DNA from: Plantactinospora endophytica
Lineage (GTDB): Bacteria > Actinomycetota > Actinomycetes > Mycobacteriales > Micromonosporaceae
Length of the DNA stretch: 64,000 nucleotides
Direction: 5' to 3'
Assembly: GCF_016862915.1 (NCBI RefSeq)
Contig: NZ_BONW01000013.1
Location: forward strand, 186,001-250,000
Part shown: piece after piece, positions 1 to 7,839 of the stretch
Layout of the letters: every line of letters begins with the position of its first letter
Position numbering within the stretch: position 1 is the first letter of the stretch
Notes under the pieces: generated by a model
The model's input: the letters and a program-made list of their open reading frames with translations, nothing else
Database searches by the model: none
What the model was told of the DNA's origin: nothing
Program-made: the position numbers and the translations under genes

Positions 1-303
1 GCGGCCGTCATCGATCGCACCGAGGTCCCGGACCACCCCGCCGGTCCAGGTGGTGGCGTGGAAGCTGTAGCCGCGCGAGGACGTCGTCGCCAGTCCGGCC
101 GCGACGCCGGCACCGTTGACCGCAGCCGCCTGGCTGTACGTCACGCCGCCCGGGGTGGTGCCGAGCGGCCCCAGGTCCAGGTAGCGGTAGGTCGGCGGAC
201 TCGCCGGCTCGACCGCCTGGGCGGCGACCGGAGCCGCCGCGAGTGGCGCGGCAAGAGCCAGGGCGGCGGCACAGAGGCGGCGGGACAGGGTACCTCTCGG
301 CAT
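1..303 (-). CDS. Secreted HAF-repeat-type protein, N-terminal part (runs off left edge)
   Basis: The reading frame starts at ATG 303-301 with GGGGAG about 7 nt upstream and is open to the window edge, so only the first 101 residues are visible. Residues 1-28 form a signal peptide: an Arg-rich start, then an Ala/Leu core ending near AAPVAAQA. The mature part opens with DLGPLGTTPGG, then AAAVNGAGVAAG and FHATTWTGGVVRDLG. These match the HAF extracellular repeat pattern (dLGtlgG, aiNdaGqvvG, hAflW, dLG). It is probably an exported beta-propeller-like protein of unknown role. The family call rests on about one and a half repeats. Confidence 0.6.
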   Translation of the reverse strand, partial: MPRGTLSRRLCAAALALAAPLAAAPVAAQAVEPASPPTYRYLDLGPLGTTPGGVTYSQAAAVNGAGVAAGLATTSSRGYSFHATTWTGGVVRDLGAIDDGR

Positions 304-457
304 GCTGGACTCCCCGTGATGTCATAGCGATCATCGATGTCCAGATTATGGCTGTTCCTGGCCCCGCAGAGTCTTACCGAACGCTTACGGGCTGCCGTTG
401 CCCCACTGCGGCGCCGGGTTCGCTCTCGCCGGCTGTGTCGGGCGGTCGCGCTGTACG

Positions 458-541
458 CGATTCACCACGCTCGTGCACGCCTGGCGTCAGATCCTGTTGA
501 TCGACCCCGCGCTGCCCGAGGAACTGCGCGGTGTCGCGCTA
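458..541 (+). pseudogene. C-terminal remnant of a PaaX-family regulator
   Basis: One plus-strand frame reads TTLVHAWRQILLIDPALPEE. This resembles the conserved PaaX C-terminal segment (LVHeyRr.ll.DP.LP.ell). No in-frame start or N-terminal winged helix lies upstream and the frame runs on into antisense of the next gene, so it is a fragment. The match is from memory of the family motif only. Confidence 0.4.
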
Positions 542-1414
542 TTCGAGGCTCGCCAGCTCGTCCGCGGACAGGCGAAGCGCCCCGGCTGCCACGTTCTCGA
601 CCAGGTGATCCGGATTGCCCGTACCCGGGATGGCCAACACGTGCGGCCCACGGCTCAGCGTCCAGGCGATCCGGACCTGCGCCGGCGTCGCGCCGTGTGC
701 GGCTGCGATGGCGAGGACCGCATCGTCGTCGGCGACACCGCCGACCTCACCTCCGTCACCGGCGATCGAGAAGAACGGCACGAACGCTATGCCCTGCTCG
801 CCGCACGTGCGCAGGGTTTGCTCGCTGACGCGGTCGTCGACGCCATAACGATTCTGTACGCAGACGACGGGGGCAATCGCCTGGGCCTGCGTGAGATGCT
901 CGGGGCGGACATTGGAGATGCCCAGGTGCCGGATCAGGCCGGCGTCACGCAACTCGGCAAGCGCACCGAAGTGCTCGGCGATCGAGTCGAGGCCGTGTTG
1001 GCGCAGGTTCACCACGTCCAGGTGGTCGCGGCCGAGCTGGCGCAGGTTCTCCTCGACCTGCCCACGGAGTTGATCCGGCCGGGCCAGTGGCAGCCAATTA
1101 CCGGACGGGTCCCGGCCGGGACCGACTTTCGTGATGATGACCAGATCGTCGGGGTACGGCGCCAGCGCCCGGTTGATCAGCTCATTGGCCGAGCGCAGCG
1201 GGGAGAAGTAGAACACCGCGGTGTCGATGTGGTTCACACCCAGCTCGACCGCCCGGCGCAGCACGCCGATGACGCGATCGCGGTCGCTCGGCGTGCCGAG
1301 GTCGAAGGCGGCGCTGCCCGTCAACCGCATCGCGCCGAATCCGATCCGGTTGACGGTCAGGTCGCCGAGCGTCCACGTACCCGCCGAAGCCGCAGTGGTC
1401 TTGTGAGTAGGCAT
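539..1414 (-). CDS. Aldo/keto reductase (YdbC-like)
   Basis: Predicted 291-residue NAD(P)H-dependent oxidoreductase of the aldo/keto reductase superfamily, a single (beta/alpha)8 barrel in the cytosol. Visible landmarks are GDLTVNRIGFGAMRLTG at the N terminus, the catalytic Asp in HIDTAVFYFSP (with the Tyr of the tetrad), the Lys in IITKVGPG, LGISNVRPEHL, and the cofactor end AIPGTGNPDHL. Where most family members have the tetrad His (DlyqlH), this protein reads LDVVNLRQHG, as in the YdbC pyridoxal-reductase branch. ATG 1414 is chosen over the upstream 1474 because homology begins there. No good Shine-Dalgarno is seen. The substrate cannot be told. Confidence 0.85.
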   Translation of the reverse strand: MPTHKTTAASAGTWTLGDLTVNRIGFGAMRLTGSAAFDLGTPSDRDRVIGVLRRAVELGVNHIDTAVFYFSPLRSANELINRALAPYPDDLVIITKVGPGRDPSGNWLPLARPDQLRGQVEENLRQLGRDHLDVVNLRQHGLDSIAEHFGALAELRDAGLIRHLGISNVRPEHLTQAQAIAPVVCVQNRYGVDDRVSEQTLRTCGEQGIAFVPFFSIAGDGGEVGGVADDDAVLAIAAAHGATPAQVRIAWTLSRGPHVLAIPGTGNPDHLVENVAAGALRLSADELASLE

Positions 1415-1638
1415 CGGACGACGATAACCATGGCCGCCGACCTGCGCGGTCGGTCGTGTACCCGATGGTGCCACGGCAAGATCGCTGTTACGTTACTTAT
1501 GGTCAGGCAGCACTGCGCCGCGCTGGCTCACCGCCTGCCTGTGTGAGCCACGTCGGAAGGCGCCGCAGGTAGGCGGGCCGGCTGTCGCCGAGGGCGTACT
1601 CGCGGTCAAGGTCGACGGTCAGGCGCGCCGGTCGAGCG

Positions 1639-1860
1639 CTACACATTCGATCCGCCGATGCTCCGAACCGGTGCTGCGGCACGGCGGCCTACGGTGCCGG
1701 GTTCGGCTTCTCCGGCCACCGCCAGCGCGAGCCGGTCCTGCCCCCGAGCCGGGACCTCCAGTTTGCGCAGCAGCGGGGAGACGTGTGTCTCCACGGTACG
1801 CACCGAGACATACCGTCGTACCCCGATCTCGACGTTGCTGAAGGGTCTCCGACCAGCGAA
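1639..1860 (-). pseudogene. LuxR-type HTH C-terminal remnant
   Basis: The minus frame reads PFSNVEIGVRRYVSVRTVET, then HVSPLLRKLEVPARGQDRLA, ending at a stop at 1641-1639. This is a recognisable LuxR/GerE helix-turn-helix (nxeIA..l.vS.rTVetHvs.ll.KL.v..R..l) with several weakened positions. There is no start, no receiver or ATPase domain, and no open frame upstream, so it is a decayed 3' end of a regulator gene. Confidence 0.6.
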
Positions 1861-2244
1861 TGCACCCCGGCTTTCCGAGGTGACATGGCAACCATCGCCG
1901 CATCCTGTCAGCCCCTGCGTGTTCCGGTTCCGTGGTCGGCTCCGTGGTCACCACGGATCCGGACTGGACGTGGCGGAGGGCAGGCTGTGAACACACGCCG
2001 ATCGGGCCGACGGCGGCCTGCGACCTGAAGGGGTAACCGTGGTCGGCTCTGCCACCCAGGGAGTCAAGACCGTGCTGCATCCGGTGTCGGATCTGTCCTG
2101 GGGCTGATCCAGGACTGACGAGCAACCGGGTCCGCGCCGGCCGTCAGCGAGAGCATTCCGACGACATCTCCAACAGCAACGAACGTACTCCTCTCGTAGT
2201 TGCGGCGTGACAGCCGCAATCCGACCTTATGGAAAGGCCCTGCG
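1861..2244. other. Intergenic stretch without a supported gene
   Basis: No frame here shows a recognisable domain or convincing start. The stretch ends in the leader of the VOC gene, with GGAAAGG at 2231-2237. Confidence 0.5.
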
Positions 2245-2856
2245 ATGTCCTCCATAGAAGCTGTCACGCTCGAAGTGCCCGATCCCTCAGCCGCCAGTGC
2301 CTTCTACAGTGAGGCCTTCGATCTGGGCGCCCGAGTGCGGGTACGCGCTGCACAGACGCCGACGACCGGCTTTCGCGGGTTCGTCATGTCGCTCGTGGTG
2401 TCCCAGCCGAACACTGTCGACAGCTATTTCGACACGGCTCTCAATGCTGGAGCGACCCCGCTGAAGCCGGCCGCGAAGGGCTTCTGGGGCTACGGCGGGG
2501 TGCTACGCGATCCCTACGGCACGATTTGGAAGATCGCGACATCGTCGAAGAAGAACACCGGACCGGCCAGCCGACATGTCGACGACATCGTCCTCCTGCT
2601 GGGAGTGGCTGACGTTGCTGCGACCAGGCGGTTCTACGTCGAGCGCGGCCTGCCCGTGGCCAAGAGCTTCGGCCGCAGGTACGTCGAGTTCGCCACCACG
2701 AACATCAGGCTGGCGCTCTACGGCCGCCGTGCCGCCGCCAAGGACGCAGGCGTTTCTCCCGACGGCAGCGGAGCACACCGGCTCGTCATCGGCGGCAGTG
2801 CCGGTACCTACGCCGACCCGGACGGTTTCGAGTGGGAAGCCGCCTCCGCCTCGTAG
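2245..2856 (+). CDS. VOC-superfamily (glyoxalase/bleomycin-resistance fold) protein, two domains
   Basis: A 203-residue cytosolic protein with two vicinal-oxygen-chelate modules. Module 1 (residues 1-100) begins SSIEAVTLEVPDPSAASAFY and ends GGVLRDPYGTIWKIA. Module 2 (about 112-203) begins DDIVLLLGVADVAATRRFY and ends YADPDGFEWE. The C-terminal Glu of each module is a typical metal or ligand position. ATG 2245 is preferred over the in-frame start at 2200 because it follows GGAAAGG by 7 nt and starts the first beta strand directly. Such proteins are often annotated as glyoxalases or antibiotic-binding proteins; the substrate is unknown. It lies apart from its neighbours with its own leader. 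Confidence 0.8.
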   Translation: MSSIEAVTLEVPDPSAASAFYSEAFDLGARVRVRAAQTPTTGFRGFVMSLVVSQPNTVDSYFDTALNAGATPLKPAAKGFWGYGGVLRDPYGTIWKIATSSKKNTGPASRHVDDIVLLLGVADVAATRRFYVERGLPVAKSFGRRYVEFATTNIRLALYGRRAAAKDAGVSPDGSGAHRLVIGGSAGTYADPDGFEWEAASAS

Positions 2857-2980
2857 GAGCAGTAACGGCGAGGCCCAACGCGGCCGATCTTGATCGTACG
2901 GACAGCTGGCCTCGACCTGACCAGAGGGCTGTGCAGCCCGCGACAATATGGACATCACGTCATTAAGGATTTGGTATCCC

Positions 2981-3433
2981 ATGAGCAGCAACGACAACAG
3001 CACCTACGAGGGTTTCACGGCAGATGAGCGTGCCGCGATGAAGGAGCACGCTCAAGCGCAGAAAAAGGCAGCGCGCCCCGGCTCGCGGGCGGACAAGGCG
3101 GCGGAGGCGGAACGGGACGTGCTCGCGAAGATCGCCGAGATGCAGGATTCGGACCGGGCCATGGCAGAGCGCATTCATGCCATCGTCAAAGCCAGCGCCC
3201 CGGCTCTCGCCGCTAAACTCTGGTACGGGATGCCCGCCTACGCACTCGACGGCAAGATCGTCTGCCACTTCCAGCCTGCGGCGAAATTCAAGACGCGCTA
3301 CGCGACGTTCGGCTTCAGTGACCAGGCGAAGCTGGACGACGGCGCAATGTGGCCGGCCGCGTTCGCCCTGACCGAGGTGACCGATGAGGTAGAGGCGCGG
3401 ATCGGCGCCCTCGTGCAGCAGGCGGTGAGCTGA
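2981..3433 (+). CDS. DUF1801-domain protein
   Basis: A 150-residue soluble protein. The N-terminal 60 residues are charged and Ala/Lys-rich, probably helical. The C-terminal part has the DUF1801 pattern: KLWYGMPAYALDGKIVCHF, then TRYATFGFSD and a closing helix. Relatives include YdhG-like proteins, some described as iron-chaperone-like, but no biochemical role is assigned here. ATG 2981 follows AAGGA by about 11 nt; an in-frame ATG at 2948 lacks a binding site. It appears to be monocistronic. Confidence 0.75.
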   Translation: MSSNDNSTYEGFTADERAAMKEHAQAQKKAARPGSRADKAAEAERDVLAKIAEMQDSDRAMAERIHAIVKASAPALAAKLWYGMPAYALDGKIVCHFQPAAKFKTRYATFGFSDQAKLDDGAMWPAAFALTEVTDEVEARIGALVQQAVS

Positions 3434-3489
3434 TGCCGAATCGGTGCGGGCAACCGCCAGCGCACACCGAAGTGGTGGCGGCGTCGACG

Positions 3490-3667
3490 GATTGACCCGA
3501 TCACACCGATCGCCGCCCGTACGCGATCGGAATCACGGAGCACGTCGTGGCCGCAGATGCGGGACCTGACCCGCGTTGGTGGGGACGAGGGTCGGCACGA
3601 TCTGGACCATGCTGGTCTTGCCGGCCATGTTCTGGCCGAGCAAAGAGAAGATGACGGCCTCAGGCAT
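3490..3667 (-). pseudogene. Frameshifted ABC-transporter ATPase remnant
   Basis: On the minus strand from 3667 the frame reads AVIFSLLGQNMAGKTSMVQI, a decayed Walker A of the DrrA/ABC-2 type (IFaLLGpNGAGKTT). At about 3556 the homology jumps frame and continues RICGHDVLRDSDRVRAAIGV, the usual segment after the first strand pair. It then stops without the signature motif or Walker B. The Walker A glycine is changed (GQNMAGKT) and one frameshift is needed, so the gene is dead and mostly deleted. Confidence 0.6.
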
Positions 3668-3828
3668 CTGCGGTCGATGTCGTTGAGCATCACCTGGCGG
3701 CCGGATGACCTGCGCAGGCCGTACACGGCTATCGCCGGGCAGGTCGGGTGTTCGCCGCCGGCCCTGTGGGGTCCGGCAAAGTCGTTCGACTGGACTGGTT
3801 CAACGATCGCGGGACTCGCTTCGACCTG

Positions 3829-4425
3829 TCAGCGGGGCAGCGCGATCGTGGTCGCCCGCAACATCGCCGCCCGGACACCCTGGGGATCGTCGCCCCGCGC
3901 ATGGCTGGCCAAAGCGGCAGTACTGACCGCCCCGGTCAATGCTCCGATCACGGCGGCTGCGGCGACCTCGTCCAGTTCTGCCGGATATGCCCGGTGCAGC
4001 GCGTCGGCCAGTTCGACCTGCGCCCCGAGCAGACGGTGCAGCATCCGGGCCAGCAGGGTGGGTGTCGACATCACCAGTCGGGCGCGCAGTGCGGCAAGGC
4101 CGTTGGCGTGGTCGCCGCTGGTGGTGTTGTTGATCATCTGGGTCATGACGCGGGCCAGCACGTCCGCCATCGGCTCCTCGGGTTGCCGCTCGGCGATGGT
4201 GCGTAGCCCGAGGTCGATGCGCGTGCCGGCGTCGGCGAACAGCACATCGTCCTTGCTCGGGAAGTGCAGGAAGAAGGTCCGGGTGGTCACCTCGGCGGCC
4301 GCCGCGATCTGGGCGACGCTGGTCTGCTCGTAGCCCTGTTCGGTGAACAGTCGCACGGCTGCGGCGATCAACGCCTGCCTGGTGCGTTGCTTCTTCCGTT
4401 CGCGTAGTCCCGCGCCATCCGTCAT
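3829..4425 (-). CDS. TetR-family repressor
   Basis: A 198-residue regulator. The N-terminal TetR DNA-binding domain is complete: RQALIAAAVRLFTEQGYEQT, SVAQIAAAAEVTTRTFFLHF, then PSKDDVLF. The rest is an all-helical ligand-binding/dimerisation domain of normal length. It is divergent from the SDR gene at 4504, with 78 nt between the two starts. That gap is filled with dyads, which fits repression of both itself and the SDR gene. The inducer is unknown. Confidence 0.9.
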   Translation of the reverse strand: MTDGAGLRERKKQRTRQALIAAAVRLFTEQGYEQTSVAQIAAAAEVTTRTFFLHFPSKDDVLFADAGTRIDLGLRTIAERQPEEPMADVLARVMTQMINNTTSGDHANGLAALRARLVMSTPTLLARMLHRLLGAQVELADALHRAYPAELDEVAAAAVIGALTGAVSTAALASHARGDDPQGVRAAMLRATTIALPR

Positions 4426-4436
4426 CCCGCTAACTT

Positions 4437-4487
4437 ACTACATCGCGTGTATCGCTACACTGGATGAATCAGTTCATCGGATGTAGT
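4437..4487. promoter_or_regulatory. Operator region between TetR and SDR genes
   Basis: Three nested dyads are visible: ACTACATC (4437-4444) with its exact complement GATGTAGT (4480-4487), TGTA-N4-TACA (4448-4459), and GATGAA-TCAG-TTCATC (4463-4478). The last is a 16-bp near-perfect palindrome of TetR-operator size. The region is AT-richer than its surroundings and must hold both divergent promoters. Binding by the TetR product is inferred from position. Confidence 0.55.
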
Positions 4488-4503
4488 GACGGGAGTGGTC
4501 GAC

Positions 4504-5532
4504 ATGGGAAGCCTGACCGGGAGGGTCGCCCTCATCACCGGAGCCGGCCGGGGCATCGGCCGCCAGGAGGCACTGTTGTTCGCCGCCGAGGGCGCGCTCG
4601 TCGTGGTCAACGATCCTGGAGTGGCGCTGGACGGGACGGGCGATGATGAGAGCGTCGCCGCCGCCGTGGTCGCCGAGATCACCGCACACGGCGGGCAGGC
4701 GGTCGCCAACACCGACAGCGTGAGCGATTGGGACGGTGCTCGTCGGATGGTCGACACCGCCGTCGACACCTTCGGTGACCTGCACATCGTGGTCAACAAC
4801 GCGGCGATCGAACGTAACCGTGCGGTCTACTTCATGACCGACGAGGATTTCGACGTCGTGGCGGATGTGAAGCTGAAGGGCACGTTCAACGTGACTGCGG
4901 CGGCGGCCCGGCATTGGCGGTCCCGCTATCAGGCCGGTGATCGAACCGATCGGGCGGTCGTCAACACCGCGTCGGGTTCTGGACTGCTCAACCCGCTGCC
5001 CGGCCAGTCCAACTATGCGGCCGCCAATGCTGGCGTGGCGGCCATGACCGTGGTGCACGCCCTGGAGTTGGGGCGTCTCGGTGTGCGGGCGAACTGCCTG
5101 GCACCGTCCATGATCCGTACCCGGATGACCCTGCCGGTGCCGGGTATGCAGGACGTCCCACCCGCCGGTGACTACGACCCGCGTTCGCCGGCCGTGATCG
5201 CGCCGGTCGCCGCCTACCTGGCCAGCGCCGGCTGCCCGCTCACCGGTCAGGTGCTCTCCGTGCGCGGTGGCTCTGTGATCATCAACAAGGGCTGGTCGCA
5301 GGGGCCTCGGGTGGACAAGGACGATGCCCTGTGGACCGTCGAGGAACTGGCCGCACGGATCGCGGAACTGCCTCGTGACGATCCGTTCGACGTGCTCGCG
5401 GAGGCGCTGGGTGGTGCGGTAGGCGCGGCCGATCACGCCAAGATGGCCGCCATGATCGAGGCCGGACTTGAGGAAAGCGAGCAGTACCGGAACATGGTCG
5501 ACGACCGGGTGGCCGACACCAGCGCCCACTGA
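4504..5532 (+). CDS. SDR-family oxidoreductase with altered active-site Lys
   Basis: A 342-residue short-chain dehydrogenase/reductase. The Rossmann signature is RVALITGAGRGIGRQEA at residues 8-24; NNAAIERN follows, and the catalytic Ser lies in NTASGSG. The Tyr is in SNYAAANAG, where classical SDRs have YxxxK; here the Lys is Asn, a change that usually lowers or removes activity. About 90 extra C-terminal residues (from VIINKGWSQGP on) follow the usual SDR end, as in the longer actinobacterial SDRs. ATG 4504 has GGGAG nine bases upstream. It is divergent from a TetR gene that probably controls it. The substrate is unknown. Confidence 0.85.
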   Translation: MGSLTGRVALITGAGRGIGRQEALLFAAEGALVVVNDPGVALDGTGDDESVAAAVVAEITAHGGQAVANTDSVSDWDGARRMVDTAVDTFGDLHIVVNNAAIERNRAVYFMTDEDFDVVADVKLKGTFNVTAAAARHWRSRYQAGDRTDRAVVNTASGSGLLNPLPGQSNYAAANAGVAAMTVVHALELGRLGVRANCLAPSMIRTRMTLPVPGMQDVPPAGDYDPRSPAVIAPVAAYLASAGCPLTGQVLSVRGGSVIINKGWSQGPRVDKDDALWTVEELAARIAELPRDDPFDVLAEALGGAVGAADHAKMAAMIEAGLEESEQYRNMVDDRVADTSAH

Positions 5533-5672
5533 CCGGCCAGGCACCACTGCCGCTGGGCGTGGCCGGTGCTGTGGATCCTGGCTGAGAGATGCCCGTAGCT
5601 CGCTGGTCACCACTGCGCACAACGCCGCGGGAATCGGACGTCTCATGTCGGTGGAGTGTCAGGCCGCAGGTG

Positions 5673-5708
5673 GCCGTCCCCCTTGAGCAGGCAGTCAAGG
5701 GGGACGGC
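5673..5708. terminator. Strong 14-bp hairpin downstream of SDR gene
   Basis: GCCGTCCCCCTTGA (5673-5686) and TCAAGGGGGACGGC (5695-5708) are exact complements around an 8-nt loop GCAGGCAG. It lies 140 nt after the SDR stop and before a pseudogene. There is no U-tract. It could be a Rho-independent-like actinomycete terminator or a copy of an intergenic palindromic element. Confidence 0.5.
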
Positions 5709-5784
5709 AACGGCTCTCCAAGCGTCAGCACGCTCGGCGAACCCGCCTGGCTCAGCCCGGCGCGACGAGCTGCCGGCCCAGTGC

Positions 5785-6287
5785 CACGATCGGTTTGACG
5801 CTGGTGTGCAGCAGGAGCGACTGATCGATGCCCTGCTCACCCTGGCCCGCAGCCATGCCGGCATCGAGGTCCGCCATCCATTCGACCTCGGCGAAGTGAT
5901 CACCGAGGTGGTCGGTGTCCGCCGGCCGCCGGACGTCACACTGCGTACGTCGGTTGCACCGTGCCCCGTGACCGGGCACCGCGCCCTCACCGAGCGGCTC
6001 GTCGTGAACCTCCTGAGCAACGCGATCCGGCACAACGTGCCCGGCGGCTGGGTCGAGGTGTCCTGTGGCTCGGGCATGTTGACCGTGACCAACACCGGCC
6101 CGACCGTGCCCGCGACCGAGATCGAGCGCCTCTTCCAGCCGTTCCAGCGACTGGGCGAGCACGGACAGGGCCGGGCCTGGGACTCGGTCTGTCGATCGCG
6201 CGGGCGATCGCCACCGCGCACGACGCGCCCGTCACGGCGACACCGAGACAGGACGGCGGCCTGACGATCACGGTCATGTTCGCCTGA
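5785..6287 (+). pseudogene. Histidine-kinase C-terminal remnant (frameshifted)
   Basis: The frame carries the end of a dimerisation helix (ERLIDALLTLARSHAGIE), then the HATPase N-box LVVNLLSNAIRHNVPGGWVE and the G1 region TNTGPTVPATEIERLFQPFQ. At about 6170 the match shifts frame and continues PGLGLGLSIARAIATAHDAP to a stop at 6287. The His box, HAMP and membrane part are missing. The layout resembles the sensor kinase at 62935. The 5' end is not definable; 5785 is where the homology-like frame begins. Confidence 0.65.
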
Positions 6288-6353
6288 CCCGATCGCGCAT
6301 CGGGCCACTTCGGTGTTCGCAAGACTTCGAGCCGGCCACCGCCGAGACGCATC

Positions 6354-6800
6354 GTGCCGAACAAGACCGGCGTTCTCCAACTCCCCGTGACGGCATCGCC
6401 TTTCCTGGCCGAACGGGCGCGAAGTGATTTGCGCTCGCACTCGGGCTTCCTCGACATCGTGGACGGGATGGGACAGCCCGGGAAGCCCAAGCGCACCGAA
6501 GGGGTTGTCGGGTACATCGTCAAGCCAGATGCTGCCGGCAAGGGGGTGGCAACCGAGGTGACTCGCGGCCTCCTGCGGGCCGCGTTCGACCACCTCGGGC
6601 TTCGGCGCGTCACGGCGGGTTGCAACGCCGACAATCCGGCGTCGGCGAGGGTGCTCGAGAAGGCTGGCATGAGACGTGAACAGCACGGTGTGGAGGACTC
6701 CTGGCATGCCGAACTCGGTTGGGTAGACGGCTATCAGTACGCGATCCTCGCGCGTGAATGGCAGCATGCGGTACGCGGCGGATCGCCGCAGCGTTCCTGA
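6354..6800 (+). CDS. GNAT acetyltransferase, RimJ/RimL-like, probably 5'-truncated
   Basis: The 148-residue frame holds the acetyl-CoA-binding half of a GNAT enzyme: GVVGYIVKPDAAGKGVATEV is the RxxGxG/A-like pyrophosphate loop with flanking strand. VTAGCNADNPASARVLEKAG is the typical RimJ/RimL motif, followed by a C-terminal strand YQYAILAREW. Full members have about 30-40 more N-terminal residues, including the first strand, and these are not found upstream in any frame. The GTG start at 6354 has no binding site. The gene may be a fragment like its neighbours, or a short version. Confidence 0.6.
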   Translation: MPNKTGVLQLPVTASPFLAERARSDLRSHSGFLDIVDGMGQPGKPKRTEGVVGYIVKPDAAGKGVATEVTRGLLRAAFDHLGLRRVTAGCNADNPASARVLEKAGMRREQHGVEDSWHAELGWVDGYQYAILAREWQHAVRGGSPQRS

Positions 6801-6878
6801 CAGGCCGACCGGCCCGCACGACCGCACGCTGCGGACGACCGGAACGCCCGGATCTGCCGCACGGCGTGCCTTGGGGGC

Positions 6879-6985
6879 GTGGCCAGAGGTACCGACGCGA
6901 ACCTCGACTACGGCCTGGCTGGCGCGCTGCTCATGGACCTGGCCCTGGCGGGCGGCGGCCTCGGCGCCGGCCGGCGCCCTGAACT
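6879..6985 (+). pseudogene. GPP34-family remnant
   Basis: One plus frame reads NLDYGLAGALLMDLALAGG. This resembles the conserved LxYGLaGALLlELaLrGr segment of GPP34 (Golgi phosphoprotein 3-like) proteins, which are common in actinomycetes. Nothing of the rest of that domain is present. Assignment is by motif memory only. Confidence 0.35.
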
Positions 6986-7083
6986 GAGGCCGCGATCTTG
7001 GGTCAATGAAATAAGTGCCGAGATCAGTGCGCGCCCGGCGCTGGTAACGTGCGCTCGTTCACTCGAATCTGGAGCGCGCTGCC

Positions 7084-7575
7084 ATGAAGTACACCGTCTC
7101 GATCGAGATCGCCCTGCCGCGGGAGAAGGTAGCCCAGTTGCTGGCCGACCCGGTACATCTGCCGAAGTGGCTGCGGGGCATGGTGCTGCACGAGCCGCTC
7201 AGTGGCGCACACGGGCAGGTCGGCACCACGTCGCGGGTCGTGATGCAGATGGGCAAGCAGAAGATCGAGTGCACCGAGACCATCACCCGCCGGGAACCGG
7301 TGGACCTGCACGGGATTCCGAGGGAGAGCGTCGTTCACTTCGATCGCGAGATCGTCGGCGAGGGCATGTGGAGCGCCGTGCGCGACCGACTGACCGAGGC
7401 CGGTCCGCAGACGACGCTCTGGCAGAGCGAGAGCGAGTACCGGTTCAATGGTCTGCTGATGCGGCTGGTGGGGCTCTTGATGCCCGGCACCTTTCGCAAG
7501 CAGTCGCAACAGCACATGCAGGACTTCAAAGCGTTCGCCGAGCACGGAGAAGACGTCCGCGACGCAAAGGCTTGA
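7084..7575 (+). CDS. SRPBCC (START/Bet v 1-like) family protein
   Basis: A 163-residue cytosolic protein with the helix-grip layout of SRPBCC proteins. It has a first strand KYTVSIEIALPREKVAQLLA, the helix and DPVHLPKWLRGMVLHEPL loop, central strands with ETITRREPVDL, and a long C-terminal helix (FRKQSQQHMQDFKAFAE). The family binds hydrophobic ligands or acts as polyketide cyclase or co-chaperone; no catalytic residue can be named here. It is preceded by a leader with no clear operon partner and followed by a 264-nt gap. Confidence 0.75.
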   Translation: MKYTVSIEIALPREKVAQLLADPVHLPKWLRGMVLHEPLSGAHGQVGTTSRVVMQMGKQKIECTETITRREPVDLHGIPRESVVHFDREIVGEGMWSAVRDRLTEAGPQTTLWQSESEYRFNGLLMRLVGLLMPGTFRKQSQQHMQDFKAFAEHGEDVRDAKA

Positions 7576-7657
7576 TCAGCGGTCTTTCCGGCAGCGCCGG
7601 TTGGCCGACCGCCGGCCGGCCCAGCCGGTGTCCGGCGACAACACCCTTGGATCATGC

Positions 7658-7682
7658 GTACGACAGGGGCAGTAGGTCGTAC
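7658..7682. promoter_or_regulatory. Inverted repeat upstream of DUF574 methyltransferase
   Basis: GTACGAC (7658-7664) is mirrored exactly by GTCGTAC (7676-7682) with an 11-nt spacer. It lies about 160 nt upstream of the methyltransferase start, the right place for an operator. It could equally be a weak terminator of the preceding gene. Confidence 0.3.
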
Positions 7683-7839
7683 CGGGTCGAGGCGGGGGAT
7701 GGGTATCGATCCGTTGGTCAGCTAGGGTTGGGCCCACGATCACGGCCCGACGGAGTACGCGAAGCACGTTGTTGTTGGTCGCGGCCCTGCCCCGGGCGCG
7801 GTTTCGGCGGGCAGTGCGGGCTTGACGAGGAGGGCAGCG

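Noticed and set aside
3557-4333. 258-aa plus-strand frame antisense to TetR
   Set aside because: Ser/Arg-rich antisense frame without motifs; the TetR helix-turn-helix on the other strand explains the coding signal.
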